Assembly: GCA_964648115.1 (NCBI GenBank)
Contig: CAZYME010000027.1
Span: 1-33,239, forward strand
Direction: 5' to 3'
Length of the DNA: 33,239 bases
DNA from: CAZYME01 sp964648115
GTDB lineage: Bacteria > Pseudomonadota > Gammaproteobacteria > Legionellales > Legionellaceae
Part shown: positions 6,636-14,498 of the stretch, piece by piece
Layout: each line of letters opens with the position of its first letter
Position numbering within the stretch: the stretch's first letter is position 1
Notes under the pieces: model-generated
What the model was told of the DNA's origin: nothing
The model's input: the letters and a program-made list of their open reading frames with translations, nothing else
Database searches by the model: none
Program-made: the position numbers and the translations under genes

Positions 6636-8581
6636 TAGCTTCTGCTGACGATGCGGTAGAAAATTGTCAGCGCATCTTAGGTGATAAAGGGCGGTTAACC
6701 ACCGCCATTCCTGGTTTTGTTCCCCGTACCCAACAAATTCAACTTGCGGCTAGTATCGCACGCGCTATTCATGAACAAACAACCTTTGTTGCTGAAGCAG
6801 GTACGGGCACGGGCAAAACTTATGCCTACTTGATACCTTGCTTATTAAGCGGCAAAAAAGCACTGATTTCCACAGCGACTAAAACCTTACAAGATCAATT
6901 ATTTCATAAAGACATCCCGACATTAGTCCGGGCGCTAGGCCTTGGTGTTCGCGTGCAAAATCTCAAAGGGCGGGCAAACTATCTTTGTCGTTATCGTGTA
7001 GATTTACATGCCGAAGAAGGGCGATTTATTAGCCCTCAGTGCGCGCATGAAATTTTGCACGTGCGTGATAAATTAGCACAGCTAACCGACGGTGAGCGGG
7101 GTGAACTTCCGGAAATTAGCGAGGATTCACCAGTTTGGCCCTATGTTACCTCAACAGCCGATAATTGCTTGGGAACAGAATGTGAATATCATCAAACGTG
7201 TTTTTTGGTTAAAGCACGTAAGCGAGCATTGGAAGCAGATGTTGTGGTGATTAACCATCATTTGTATTTTGCTGATTCACGTTTAAAAGAAGATGGGTTT
7301 GGGGAGCTCTTACCGGGTGTAGGTGCGGTCGTATTTGATGAGGCGCATCAATTAGCCGATATTGCTGCTAATTTTCATGGTGATAGAGTAGGTACTCGGC
7401 AATTACGTGATGTTTTGGACGATATCCTTCGTGAATGGCCTGTTCTTGACTTGGCCAATCAACCCTTAAAGAAATTAAGCCATACGTTAGATGAGGTGAT
7501 CGATAACATATTGTTGGCACTACCATCTCGTGAAGAGCGCTTAGGCTGGGAGCAAATACAGGGAAATGCAGCATTTAGCAGTGCCTGGGATGCGTTACTG
7601 ATTATTTGTGAAGAATTATTAAGCTGTTTTGAACACGCGAATCTTGAAGAGCAAGCTGGCTTAGTACGTTGTAAAACGCGCTTGGAGGCATTGAATTGTT
7701 TGCTGAAATCATTTGCGACAGGGAGTTTGCAGCAAATTCGATGGTTGGAGCGATTTAAACATCATGTGGTTTTTCATGTGACCCCTTTTGATATTGCTGA
7801 GGCATTTCGTAAGCTACTTGAGCGGCAATCTTGCGCTTATATTTTTACTTCCGCCACATTAACCATGGCAGGCTCGTTTGATTGCTTTACAAAGCCGCTT
7901 GGTTTGGCAAAAGCCGAGGTATTATTGTTACCTAGCCCGTTCGATTTTGAGCAGCAAGCTTTGCTCTATTTGCCACGTGCATTGCCGGATCCCAAAGAGC
8001 AGAGTTATTATTCAGCGCTGCTTGCGAAAGCGTTACCTGTGATTGAGGCATGTGGTGGGCGTTGTTTTTTCTTGTTTACTAGTCATCGGGCATTGAAACA
8101 AGTTGCTCTTTTAATGGGCAATAAATTAAACTACCCGCTGTTGATCCAAGGCGAGGAAGCAAAACCCATTTTATTGGCACGTTTTCGGGAAATGGGAAAC
8201 GCTGTCCTTTTAGGTACAGCAACGTTTTGGGAGGGGGTGGATGTCAAAGGTGAGGCATTATCGTGTGTCATTATTGATAAATTACCTTTTGCTAGCCCTG
8301 TGGATCCGGTTATACGTGGTAAAATGGCCTATTTAAAGTCAAATGGCTTGTCTGGTTTTGATGAGTTATCGCTACCAAATGCAGTATTAGCATTGAAGCA
8401 GGGGGTGGGGCGTTTAATTCGTGATGAGAATGATAGAGGCGTGTTGATGATTGCAGATCCGCGTTTAACTGCAAGAGATTACGGGCAGCGTATTTTTGCC
8501 AGCCTTCCTGCGATGCGCAAAACGCGTGATGAGCAAACGGTGTTAAATTTTATTAGTGCGTTGGGTTTGGGGAAAGAGTAG
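6623..8581 (+). CDS. dinG: ATP-dependent DNA helicase, DinG/YoaA (XPD-like) family
   Basis: A superfamily 2, 5'-to-3' type helicase of 652 aa. Motif I EAGTGTGKT is at 58-66. The iron-sulfur cluster cysteines are C122, C182, C187 and C193, and the DEAH box (FDEAH) is at 238-242. Later motifs include the FTSATL block, and GVGRLIRDE, the motif VI arginine region, near the C-terminus. E. coli has two relatives, DinG and YoaA; at this length and without an exonuclease domain it is closer to YoaA, so the symbol is approximate. These proteins unwind replication- or transcription-blocking structures. Start GTG 6623 lies inside the end of fdxA; an upstream start is blocked by that gene's frame. Confidence 0.9.
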   Translation: MEEIVASADDAVENCQRILGDKGRLTTAIPGFVPRTQQIQLAASIARAIHEQTTFVAEAGTGTGKTYAYLIPCLLSGKKALISTATKTLQDQLFHKDIPTLVRALGLGVRVQNLKGRANYLCRYRVDLHAEEGRFISPQCAHEILHVRDKLAQLTDGERGELPEISEDSPVWPYVTSTADNCLGTECEYHQTCFLVKARKRALEADVVVINHHLYFADSRLKEDGFGELLPGVGAVVFDEAHQLADIAANFHGDRVGTRQLRDVLDDILREWPVLDLANQPLKKLSHTLDEVIDNILLALPSREERLGWEQIQGNAAFSSAWDALLIICEELLSCFEHANLEEQAGLVRCKTRLEALNCLLKSFATGSLQQIRWLERFKHHVVFHVTPFDIAEAFRKLLERQSCAYIFTSATLTMAGSFDCFTKPLGLAKAEVLLLPSPFDFEQQALLYLPRALPDPKEQSYYSALLAKALPVIEACGGRCFFLFTSHRALKQVALLMGNKLNYPLLIQGEEAKPILLARFREMGNAVLLGTATFWEGVDVKGEALSCVIIDKLPFASPVDPVIRGKMAYLKSNGLSGFDELSLPNAVLALKQGVGRLIRDENDRGVLMIADPRLTARDYGQRIFASLPAMRKTRDEQTVLNFISALGLGKE

Positions 8582-8602
8582 AGTGGGCAGGCTTCGCTTT
8601 AA

Positions 8603-8691
8603 GCGTAGGTTGGGCCCATGGCCCAACATTTTCCTCTCCAAAAACAGGAGGCGGTAGGAAATCAGCGTTGGGCCATGGGCCCAACCTACGC
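8603..8691. repeat. palindromic repeat family A (25-bp perfect arms)
   Basis: Left arm 8603-8627 and right arm 8667-8691 are perfect reverse complements (25 bp), with 39 nt between. Each arm itself contains the small palindrome GGGCCCATGGCCC or its complement. The core GTAGGTTGGGC recurs at 11335, 15695 and 29199. It separates the helicase gene from tsaB and may form a hairpin terminator in RNA. Confidence 0.85.
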
Positions 8692-8721
8692 CCAAAAAAC
8701 GCGTGCAGTTTGGAGTTTAGT

Positions 8722-9381
8722 GTGAATTTATTAGCGATTGATACGTCAACAGAGCGTGCTACAGTAGCTATCTCTGTTAATGGTGAAATGTTTAGCGAAG
8801 AGCAGGATGGCATGCGTGAGCATGCAAAATTATTATTGCCTATGGTAGAACGTTTGCTCGCGTTAGCTAAAGTATCTTGCAGTAAATTAGATGCTATTGT
8901 TTTTGGTTGTGGGCCGGGTAGCTTTACAGGACTCCGCGTTGCTTGCAGCGTGGCAAAGGGGTTGGCGTACGCTCATGACTTACCGCTTTATCCCGTCAGT
9001 AGTCTTGCGGCAATCGCTTATCAAACCACTCGCTCAGGCTCAGATGTTTTGGCGATGATTGATGCACGCATGCACCAAGTATACTGGGGATATTTTACGG
9101 CGGGCACTTACGATGTGGTAGAGTACGTAACCTCCGCACCCGATGTTGTTTTGCCTTCTGCAAGCCCTATAATTCTTGCTGGGGTGGGGTTTGAGTCTTA
9201 TGCGTCGCAATTGCCAAAAGCGGTACAATCTCAAATTATCCAACAAATCACTATTTTCCCCGATGCCAAAGCGATGATTGGTTTGGTACAATCTGGGCAA
9301 ATCAAGCCGGTGAGTGCTGTGGATGCACTTCCAGTGTATGTGCGGGATCAAGTAACGCAAGGAGGAGAGTCGCGTGGATAA
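8722..9381 (+). CDS. tsaB: TsaB, t6A tRNA modification subunit
   Basis: 219 aa. TsaB is the ASKHA-fold partner of TsaD in making threonylcarbamoyl-adenosine at position 37 of ANN-decoding tRNAs. It begins with LLAIDTSTERATVA, has the REHAKLLLPMV region and GPGSFTGLRVACSVAKGLA, all typical. Start: an in-frame ATG exists at 8668 but lies within the palindromic repeat; GTG 8722 matches the conserved N-terminus and has GGAG at 8712-8715. It is the first gene of an overlapping tsaB - UPF0434 - kdsB operon. Confidence 0.93.
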   Translation: MNLLAIDTSTERATVAISVNGEMFSEEQDGMREHAKLLLPMVERLLALAKVSCSKLDAIVFGCGPGSFTGLRVACSVAKGLAYAHDLPLYPVSSLAAIAYQTTRSGSDVLAMIDARMHQVYWGYFTAGTYDVVEYVTSAPDVVLPSASPIILAGVGFESYASQLPKAVQSQIIQQITIFPDAKAMIGLVQSGQIKPVSAVDALPVYVRDQVTQGGESRG

Positions 9382-9553
9382 GAAATTATTGGAAATTTTG
9401 GTCTGCCCTTTATGCAAAGGAAAATTATTGCTTAAAAAGGATGAATTAATTTGCGCTTTTGATAGGCTCGCTTACCCTATTCGCGATGGCATTCCTGTCA
9501 TGCTTGAGCCAGAAGCGCGAGTGTTGTCATTAGAAGAGAAAGATCAATTATGA
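9374..9553 (+). CDS. ycaR: UPF0434/Trm112-like small zinc-ribbon protein (YcaR-type)
   Basis: 59 aa, MDKKLLEILVCPLCKGKL at the start, then a third cysteine (ELICAFDR) and LAYPIRDGIPVMLEPEAR, the standard YcaR/Trm112-domain layout. Only three of the usual four zinc-type cysteines are present, as in many YcaR proteins. The GTG start at 9374 overlaps tsaB by 8 nt with GGAGGAG at 9361-9367; the stop overlaps the kdsB ATG as ATGA. The ycaR-kdsB pairing is conserved in gammaproteobacteria. Function of bacterial YcaR is not settled. Confidence 0.92.
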   Translation: MDKKLLEILVCPLCKGKLLLKKDELICAFDRLAYPIRDGIPVMLEPEARVLSLEEKDQL

Positions 9554-10290
9554 GTGTAGATTTTCATGTAATCATTCCAGCGCGATATCAATCGTCCCGT
9601 TTGCCTGGAAAATTGTTAATGGAATTACATGGAATGACCGTGCTTGAGCGCGTTTATCGCCAAGCAGTGCAGGCAAAACCTAAATCAGTCATCATTGCTA
9701 CGGATAATGAAGAAATTTTTGAATTGGCTACCAATTTTGGTGCGCAAGTGGAGATGACAGATATTGCACATCAATCGGGGACAGATAGAATCGCAGAAGT
9801 AGTAGCTTTGCGCCAATTTTCACCTGAGGAAATTATTGTTAATGTGCAAGGTGATGAACCCTTAATAGCACCTGCATTAATCACCCAAGTAGCTAATAGT
9901 TTAGCCAGTTCCGATGCTCCGATGGCAACGCTTTGCTGGCCTGTAGATGATCATGAGATGTGTGCCAATCCCAATGTGGTTAAAGTGGTACGCAATTGTC
10001 ATAACAACGCACTGTATTTTTCTAGAAACACGATTCCCTTTTCTCGCGATAATTCAGAGAGCATTAAAAATATATTTCGTCATATTGGTTTATACGCTTA
10101 TCGCGCCGCTTTTTTACTGGATTATGTAAATTGGCCGGTTTGTGAGTTAGAAGCAATTGAAGCGCTAGAGCAATTGCGTGTGTTATGGGCTGGGTACAAT
10201 ATCAAGGTTGAAGAAGCTTGTGTCTATCCGTTGCAAGATATTAACACTATAAAAGATTTAGAAAAGGCTCGTTGCCAGCTTGCAGGCTGA
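9550..10290 (+). CDS. kdsB: CMP-Kdo synthetase
   Basis: 246 aa. KdsB couples CTP with 3-deoxy-manno-octulosonate to give CMP-Kdo, the activated sugar for the lipopolysaccharide inner core; it acts in the cytosol. The nucleotide-binding motif PARYQSSRLPGK is at 10-21, followed by ATDNEEI, SGTDRIAEV, NVQGDEPLI and, later, the HIGLYAYR and ELEAIEALEQLR blocks. Length is typical. It is the last gene of the operon and is followed by a long palindrome that probably ends transcription. Confidence 0.96.
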   Translation: MSVDFHVIIPARYQSSRLPGKLLMELHGMTVLERVYRQAVQAKPKSVIIATDNEEIFELATNFGAQVEMTDIAHQSGTDRIAEVVALRQFSPEEIIVNVQGDEPLIAPALITQVANSLASSDAPMATLCWPVDDHEMCANPNVVKVVRNCHNNALYFSRNTIPFSRDNSESIKNIFRHIGLYAYRAAFLLDYVNWPVCELEAIEALEQLRVLWAGYNIKVEEACVYPLQDINTIKDLEKARCQLAG

Positions 10291-10303
10291 GGACTGCTAA
10301 TAG

Positions 10304-10338
10304 ACATATCTGATTGACACGGTGTCAATCAGATATGT
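10304..10338 (+). terminator. perfect 17-bp palindrome after kdsB
   Basis: ACATATCTGATTGACAC (10304-10320), one G, then its exact reverse complement (10322-10338), followed by TGTTTTAAAA. In RNA the hairpin would open a few central pairs as a loop. Position after kdsB and the short T-run suggest a terminator usable from both sides, since a minus-strand gene ends at 10383. The near-zero spacer would also suit a dimeric protein operator. Confidence 0.65.
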
Positions 10339-10382
10339 TGTTTTAAAATAATGCTCGCGATTTTTTCAAACGCTAGATTATC

Positions 10383-10685
10383 TTAGTGACTAGGGGCAAA
10401 ATCTGATGCTGGCGGGCTAAAACTATCAAGCAGTGCTGCGGCAGCGAGACTGATTACTTGTAAGACTGCTGTTACTGCTGCTAAAGCTGTTGCCAATATC
10501 ATAGTTGCTACAGTTGCTGGAATCAGTACTGGAGCAAAAATGGCTTTTAATAACCAACCGCCAATATCAAAATCATAATCGCCTCTACGAGGGCTTAATG
10601 ACCAGTTAACTGGACTTAGAGCAAGCGAACTAAGATTATCATATCGCCTCATAAAAAATCGATTTACATCATTTACAGCTGACAT
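10383..10685 (-). CDS. small membrane protein, paralogue of 10853-11152
   Basis: 100 aa, function unknown. N-terminal MSAVNDVNRFF, then RRYDNLSSL, a polar segment, and from about residue 44 a long Ala/Val/Leu-rich stretch that should form two membrane segments, with a short acidic tail. Its neighbour on the same strand has the same plan and matching residues (MSA..VN.FF..RY.NL), so the two look like a tandem duplication. Ribosome site AGAGGAG lies seven bases before the ATG. No family recognised. Confidence 0.6.
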   Translation of the reverse strand: MSAVNDVNRFFMRRYDNLSSLALSPVNWSLSPRRGDYDFDIGGWLLKAIFAPVLIPATVATMILATALAAVTAVLQVISLAAAALLDSFSPPASDFAPSH

Positions 10686-10702
10686 GTTAACTCCTCTTAG
10701 AT

Positions 10703-10736
10703 AGAAATGCGCTTAGGGTATGCATTTCTTTTTTTT
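10703..10736 (+). terminator. terminator-like hairpin, plus strand, no obvious gene
   Basis: AGAAATGC (10703-10710) and GCATTTCT (10722-10729) flank 11 nt, then a run of T to about 10736. It points along the plus strand, yet no plus-strand gene ends here; it lies just upstream of the minus-strand gene starting at 10685. It could end an antisense transcript or be a chance hairpin. The remainder of the 10686-10852 gap shows nothing else. Confidence 0.3.
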
Positions 10737-10852
10737 GAAAAAACATGCGCTATTATTAATCAAAAAAAACATAAAGTCAAATTATTGTTCAATTTGATGA
10801 GCTAGGAGGCTATGATATTACATCAAAAGGAAGAGCTCGCTCCCAATGTATA

Positions 10853-11152
10853 CTAGCAGACAGGAGACAGTCCTGAATCTGATCCGAAGTCAACCAAGCT
10901 TGCGACTACGAGGCTTAGTGCATGTGCGCATGCGGTTACCATCGCCAGAGCCATCGCTATTGCTACGGTTCCAACAAATGCTATGGGAGCCAGAATTGGG
11001 GTTAGCGCTACTCTTAAAATATAGGCTGGCATATTCCCGCAATAATTCATATAGGAGTGGTCTAACAGCGGTAGAAGTGGGCTTCCGGCGAACATAAATA
11101 GATTTTGGTATCGTTTATAAAAAAAACCATTCACAACACTGGCAGCGGACAT
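10853..11152 (-). CDS. small membrane protein, paralogue of 10383-10685
   Basis: 99 aa, unknown function. N-terminal MSAASVVNGFFYKRYQNL resembles the neighbour's start. The rest is mostly hydrophobic (about residues 44-88, Ala/Val/Met-rich, likely two membrane passes) with a short tail ending SPVC. GAAGGG lies upstream of the ATG. The gap to its paralogue is 167 nt. Either could be a remnant of a larger membrane-associated family also seen at 29949-30410, whose N-terminus also carries NGFF. Confidence 0.58.
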   Translation of the reverse strand: MSAASVVNGFFYKRYQNLFMFAGSPLLPLLDHSYMNYCGNMPAYILRVALTPILAPIAFVGTVAIAMALAMVTACAHALSLVVASLVDFGSDSGLSPVC

Positions 11153-11265
11153 TTCACGTACCCTTCATTAAGATTGAAAATTAATCACGCTTTATACCAT
11201 AAAAATCTCTAATAGTAAATAAATTGATCATAGGTATCGAATAATAGCCTATTTACATCACATAT

Positions 11266-11378
11266 AATGTGGCACTTCGTGCGTTTGTTGGGTCAATGAC
11301 CCAGCCTACTGTTTGAATCGACGTGGTAATTAAATGTAGGTTGGGCCATGGCCCAACAAATGCACGAAGTGCCACATT
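11266..11378. repeat. 113-bp two-layer palindromic element (family A relative)
   Basis: Outer arms 11266-11282 and 11362-11378 are 17-bp perfect reverse complements (AATGTGGCACTTCGTGC type); after one mismatch, inner arms 11284-11292 and 11352-11360 (TTTGTTGGG) also pair. Inside are GTTGGGTCAATGACCCAGC and GTAGGTTGGGCCATGGCCC, linking it to family A. It abuts the stop of gmhB, so it may serve as its terminator. A small non-autonomous mobile element is one reading; no transposase is present. The rest of 11153-11382 shows nothing. Confidence 0.75.
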
Positions 11379-11382
11379 TTAT

Positions 11383-11907
11383 TTATTTGTTTAAAATAAT
11401 TTCTGCTGCTTCTTCAAGCGACTGCACCCTAAAATCCACCGGTTCAGGTTGCTTTTCGTCATAGCCATAATCAATAAAAATAGTTTTACAACCAGCGTTT
11501 TGACCGGCTTCTACGTCCCTCCACCTATCCCCCACCATATAGCTATTTGCAAGTTCAATCCCATGCATGCGGGCGGCAGATAATAACGACCCTGGCAGCG
11601 GTTTACGGCAATCACACCCATCATCATTATCATGAAAACAGGTACGAAACTCATCGATGGGTAAGTTGGTAGCTAAATAGTTATTGATTTCCTCAACTGT
11701 CTCTCTAGGCGTTGTGCCGCGTGCGACATCAGGCTGATTTGTAATAACGATCAATAGAAACCCAGCATCAGACAGCTTTCTCAACGCATCAGGAACCCCG
11801 GGTAGAATTTCCATTGTAGCTAGATTATCAGGAGGATAGGGTTTACCGTTGATTACCTTTGATCGGTTGATAACCCCATCTCTATCTAAAAAAACTGCCC
11901 GACGCAT
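11383..11907 (-). CDS. gmhB: heptose-bisphosphate 7-phosphatase (HAD-IIIA), GmhB-type
   Basis: 174 aa from the chosen ATG. Catalytic motif FLDRDGVIN at the N-terminus (D8 nucleophile, D10), VITNQPDVARG as motif II, a zinc-type cluster in the CFHDNDDGCDCRKP stretch, and GDRWRDVEAGQNAGC as motif IV. GmhB removes the C7 phosphate of D,D-heptose 1,7-bisphosphate on the way to ADP-heptose or GDP-heptose. ATG 11907 follows the gmhA stop by 4 nt and matches the family's usual start (MRRAVFLDRDG); an in-frame TTG at 11925 overlaps gmhA. Whether the anomer handled is alpha or beta cannot be told from motifs. Confidence 0.88.
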   Translation of the reverse strand: MRRAVFLDRDGVINRSKVINGKPYPPDNLATMEILPGVPDALRKLSDAGFLLIVITNQPDVARGTTPRETVEEINNYLATNLPIDEFRTCFHDNDDGCDCRKPLPGSLLSAARMHGIELANSYMVGDRWRDVEAGQNAGCKTIFIDYGYDEKQPEPVDFRVQSLEEAAEIILNK

Positions 11908-11911
11908 TTGA

Positions 11912-12517
11912 TTAGGCAATTGCAACAGCCGACTCCCATTTGGTTTGATGGGCCTTAAGCTTAGGATGTGACACTAGCAGATGCCAAACAACCCCCTGGA
12001 ACGCTTCTGAATGCGGAGTAATGTTGTCTGCGTTGACAGTCGGAATGACCACGCATGCATCAGCAACTTGAGCGGTGTACCCACCATCTCGACCGACAAT
12101 ACCCGTTATTTTAGCGCCAACAGTTTTAGCATGTTGAAGCGCTAGAACCAAATTTGGGCTGATATTTTTTTCAAGATTTCCACCACCAACGGAGAGAACA
12201 AACACAACATCCTTAGTAGAGATTTTGCTGACTTTCAGCCATTCAACAAATACAGTAGCCCAACCTTCGTCATTGGTGCGAGCAGTTAATTCCGATACAT
12301 TATCGGTAGGCGCATAAGCTTCGATACCAACTATTTTGCGAAAATCATTTACAGCATGAGAGCAATTCCCAGCACTACCACCAACTCCCAAAAAGAAAAT
12401 CCGGCCCCCAGCTTGTTTGACGCTTGTGAGTAAATCTGCCATTTTTTCAATAGATGCCACATCTATTTGTTGTAGAATTTTGATGGCTTCGTTGAGATGT
12501 TGTTGCGCATAACTCAT
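11912..12517 (-). CDS. gmhA: sedoheptulose-7-phosphate isomerase, GmhA-type SIS protein
   Basis: 201 aa with one SIS (sugar isomerase) domain. The phosphate-binding loop is GVGGSAGNCSHAVNDF near residues 44-59, with a second loop SVGGGNLEKNIS about 109-120, then GIVGRDGGYTAQVADACVVIP and a C-terminal helix with HSEAFQGVVWHLLVSH. GmhA makes heptose 7-phosphate from sedoheptulose 7-phosphate, the first step of the route GmhB continues. Start ATG has AAGGA about eight bases upstream. It lies 1 nt after the permease gene and 4 nt before gmhB. The active-site region is a little diverged (Asp where many GmhA have Glu), so another sugar phosphate is possible. Confidence 0.82.
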   Translation of the reverse strand: MSYAQQHLNEAIKILQQIDVASIEKMADLLTSVKQAGGRIFFLGVGGSAGNCSHAVNDFRKIVGIEAYAPTDNVSELTARTNDEGWATVFVEWLKVSKISTKDVVFVLSVGGGNLEKNISPNLVLALQHAKTVGAKITGIVGRDGGYTAQVADACVVIPTVNADNITPHSEAFQGVVWHLLVSHPKLKAHQTKWESAVAIA

Positions 12518-12518
12518 T

Positions 12519-13934
12519 TTAATTTTCCTTTTTTAAATGTGATTGCATTAGTGATTTACGTAAGTAAAGCAAGAAAGCGGGAATCAGCATAAGTACTATC
12601 CCACTAGAAAAAATTAGGCGAAAATGATTTGCGCCGCCCACATCCATACCATCCTCAGGGGGAAAAAATCCAACAACAAGAGTAATGCCACAACCAGCAA
12701 GGCCTAAAAGACACGTAAAATAATATCCAAACCGCCCGCCTGGGATTGCAAAAGGCCGTGGCAATCCTGCAAATTTATTTTTTAAACGCATGGCCGCAAT
12801 GAACATTATTACATACATCATTATATACATTTCAGTGCTCAAAGCAGTGAAGAGCCAGTAAATAGCGTTAACAGATCGAAACAGTAAAAAACCACTGCAT
12901 AATAGAGTAACGAGAACAGCCTGCAGAATTAAAATACGTGAGGCTATACCATGTTTATTCAGTCGGTGAAGCCAGTGGGGCAAGAAACCATTATCAGCAG
13001 CAAGCAACAATCCCTTTGCGGGAGAAATAATCCAATTCACCATTCCACCCAAACTGCCTAGTAAAAGTAATATCACTATTACAGGCATCAAAGGTTGTAA
13101 ATGATAGGCTGCAAAAAAATTGGTGAAGGCTTGCATGACACCATAGACTAGGCTAATTTTTTCATGTGGTAAAACAAAAGCGATTGCCAAAGAGCCAAGA
13201 ATCATTGTTGTTAAAATTAAAATTACTGAAAAGCCCATGGCACGTGGAAAATTTCGCTGGGGGTTGTTTACGTTACGTACATGAACAGCAGCAAGCTCCA
13301 TACCAAGAAACGAGGTCATGATAGCAGTGAGAGATACCCACGACTGAGTGTCATGCCAATGTGGAATCAAACTGTTGAAATTTAAATCGATAGCTATTGG
13401 GTTACCTTTGATTAGCCAAATCAGTGCAAGAAGAATAATGAACCCCATAGGAACAATCATACCTACTATTGCGCAAAAACTAGCAAATGCAGCAGATGCT
13501 CGTAAACCAGATAAACCTAATATTGTGAGTGACCAGAATATGAAAAGAATAATCCCAATTAAGTAAAATTTATTTTGTGCGAGCTCTGGATTAATTAAAT
13601 AGGCAAAGGTCCCTGCGATAAAGGATAGAATGGTCGGATACCAGACGATAGTATTTATCCATTGCAACCAAATCGTAAAAAAAGCCATATTCTCGCCAAA
13701 CGCATGACGCACCCAGCTATATACGCCGCCTTCCTCCTCAGACCATGTGGAAGAGAGCTCGGCAGATACCAATGCTACAGGGATAAGAAAGATGATAGCT
13801 GAAAAAATAAAGAAAAAAATGAGAGATGAGCCAAACAAAGCAGTGGCTGGAAGGTTGCGAATGCTGTCAATGGCTCCAGTGATAAGCAAAACAAGTGCAA
13901 GGACTGAAATTTTTTCAGAAGACCATGCTTTCAT
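12519..13934 (-). CDS. APC-superfamily amino acid permease
   Basis: 471 aa, about 12 membrane segments. Features typical of the glutamate/GABA antiporter-like branch of APC transporters: SAELSSTWSEEEGGVYSWV in the first third (the Glu/Gly-rich loop after helix 2), FLGMELAAVHVRNVNNPQRNFPRAM in the middle, and SPAKGLLLAADNGFLP. The protein should exchange or import an amino acid or amine across the inner membrane; substrate unknown. It is the first gene of an operon with gmhA and gmhB, an odd pairing functionally. The ribosome site is weak (AAAGG is a little far). The gap 13935-14064 has no further gene. Confidence 0.85.
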   Translation of the reverse strand: MKAWSSEKISVLALVLLITGAIDSIRNLPATALFGSSLIFFFIFSAIIFLIPVALVSAELSSTWSEEEGGVYSWVRHAFGENMAFFTIWLQWINTIVWYPTILSFIAGTFAYLINPELAQNKFYLIGIILFIFWSLTILGLSGLRASAAFASFCAIVGMIVPMGFIILLALIWLIKGNPIAIDLNFNSLIPHWHDTQSWVSLTAIMTSFLGMELAAVHVRNVNNPQRNFPRAMGFSVILILTTMILGSLAIAFVLPHEKISLVYGVMQAFTNFFAAYHLQPLMPVIVILLLLGSLGGMVNWIISPAKGLLLAADNGFLPHWLHRLNKHGIASRILILQAVLVTLLCSGFLLFRSVNAIYWLFTALSTEMYIMMYVIMFIAAMRLKNKFAGLPRPFAIPGGRFGYYFTCLLGLAGCGITLVVGFFPPEDGMDVGGANHFRLIFSSGIVLMLIPAFLLYLRKSLMQSHLKKEN

Positions 13935-14064
13935 AGGCCACGAACCTTTTAGGTAAAAAATCTTGGATTATATCGGATAACCGGACCGCATGGAATAAGT
14001 ATTGCGCTCATCCCAGGGCCAGATCATGAGTGCTCATTATTTATCTTAATGTCTACGTACCGCG

Positions 14065-14376
14065 CTATGTTTTACGATTATGACAGGGCGGTGAACTAGG
14101 TGCGCCGGAAGTTTGTCGTTCCCACTCATCAGGGGTATACAGGTGTAAACTCAACGCGTGTAAGCCCGATGCAAATTCGTCAGCTAATAATTTGTTGACT
14201 AGACGATGGCGTGCAACAGGGCGTAGTGTTTCAAATACATTGGATACAGCTACGATTTTGAAATGAGTTTCTGATCCCGCAGGGACATTGTGGCGGGAGG
14301 ACTCATTTTCAATGAACACAGGGACTGGTTTGATCTCTTTAAATAATGCATCATAAATACGTTGCTCGCGTGACAT
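14065..14376 (-). CDS. bolA: BolA-family protein
   Basis: 103 aa with the BolA fold pattern: IENESSRHNVPAGSETHFKIVAVS, then LRPVARHRLVNKLLADEFASGLHALSLHLYTPDEW. BolA proteins pair with monothiol glutaredoxins in iron-sulfur cluster handling and affect cell shape and stress response. The RH in the first block and the later HALSLHLYTP contain the conserved histidines. It has a Pro/Cys-containing tail beyond the domain. No glutaredoxin gene lies nearby. Upstream Shine-Dalgarno is not evident. Confidence 0.92.
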   Translation of the reverse strand: MSREQRIYDALFKEIKPVPVFIENESSRHNVPAGSETHFKIVAVSNVFETLRPVARHRLVNKLLADEFASGLHALSLHLYTPDEWERQTSGAPSSPPCHNRKT

Positions 14377-14444
14377 AAGTAGGCCATAGTTGCGTGAAAT
14401 ATGTTGAAGTATACTTATCTCTATGAAAGAGTAGTAGATGAGAG

Positions 14445-14460
14445 TGGCATTTAATATGCA
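14445..14460 (+). promoter_or_regulatory. sigma-54-like promoter, first pilin
   Basis: TGGCATTTAATATGCA has GG at 14446-14447 and GC at 14458-14459 with exactly 10 nt between, as RpoN promoters need. The -12 part is ATGCA rather than TTGCA, weaker than in the second pilin. Predicted transcript start is near 14471, 28 nt before the pilin ATG. Confidence 0.45.
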
Positions 14461-14498
14461 TGATTCCCAGTGTGATGATTGATTTACTGAGGGGCACC

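Noticed and set aside
8668..8721. In-frame N-terminal extension of TsaB from an ATG at 8668
   Set aside because: The extra 18 codons lie in the palindromic repeat and are absent from the family; GTG 8722 has a ribosome site.
10846..11097. Plus-strand frame opposite the 99-aa membrane protein
   Set aside because: The minus-strand gene has a paralogue and a ribosome site; the plus frame has neither and unusual composition.
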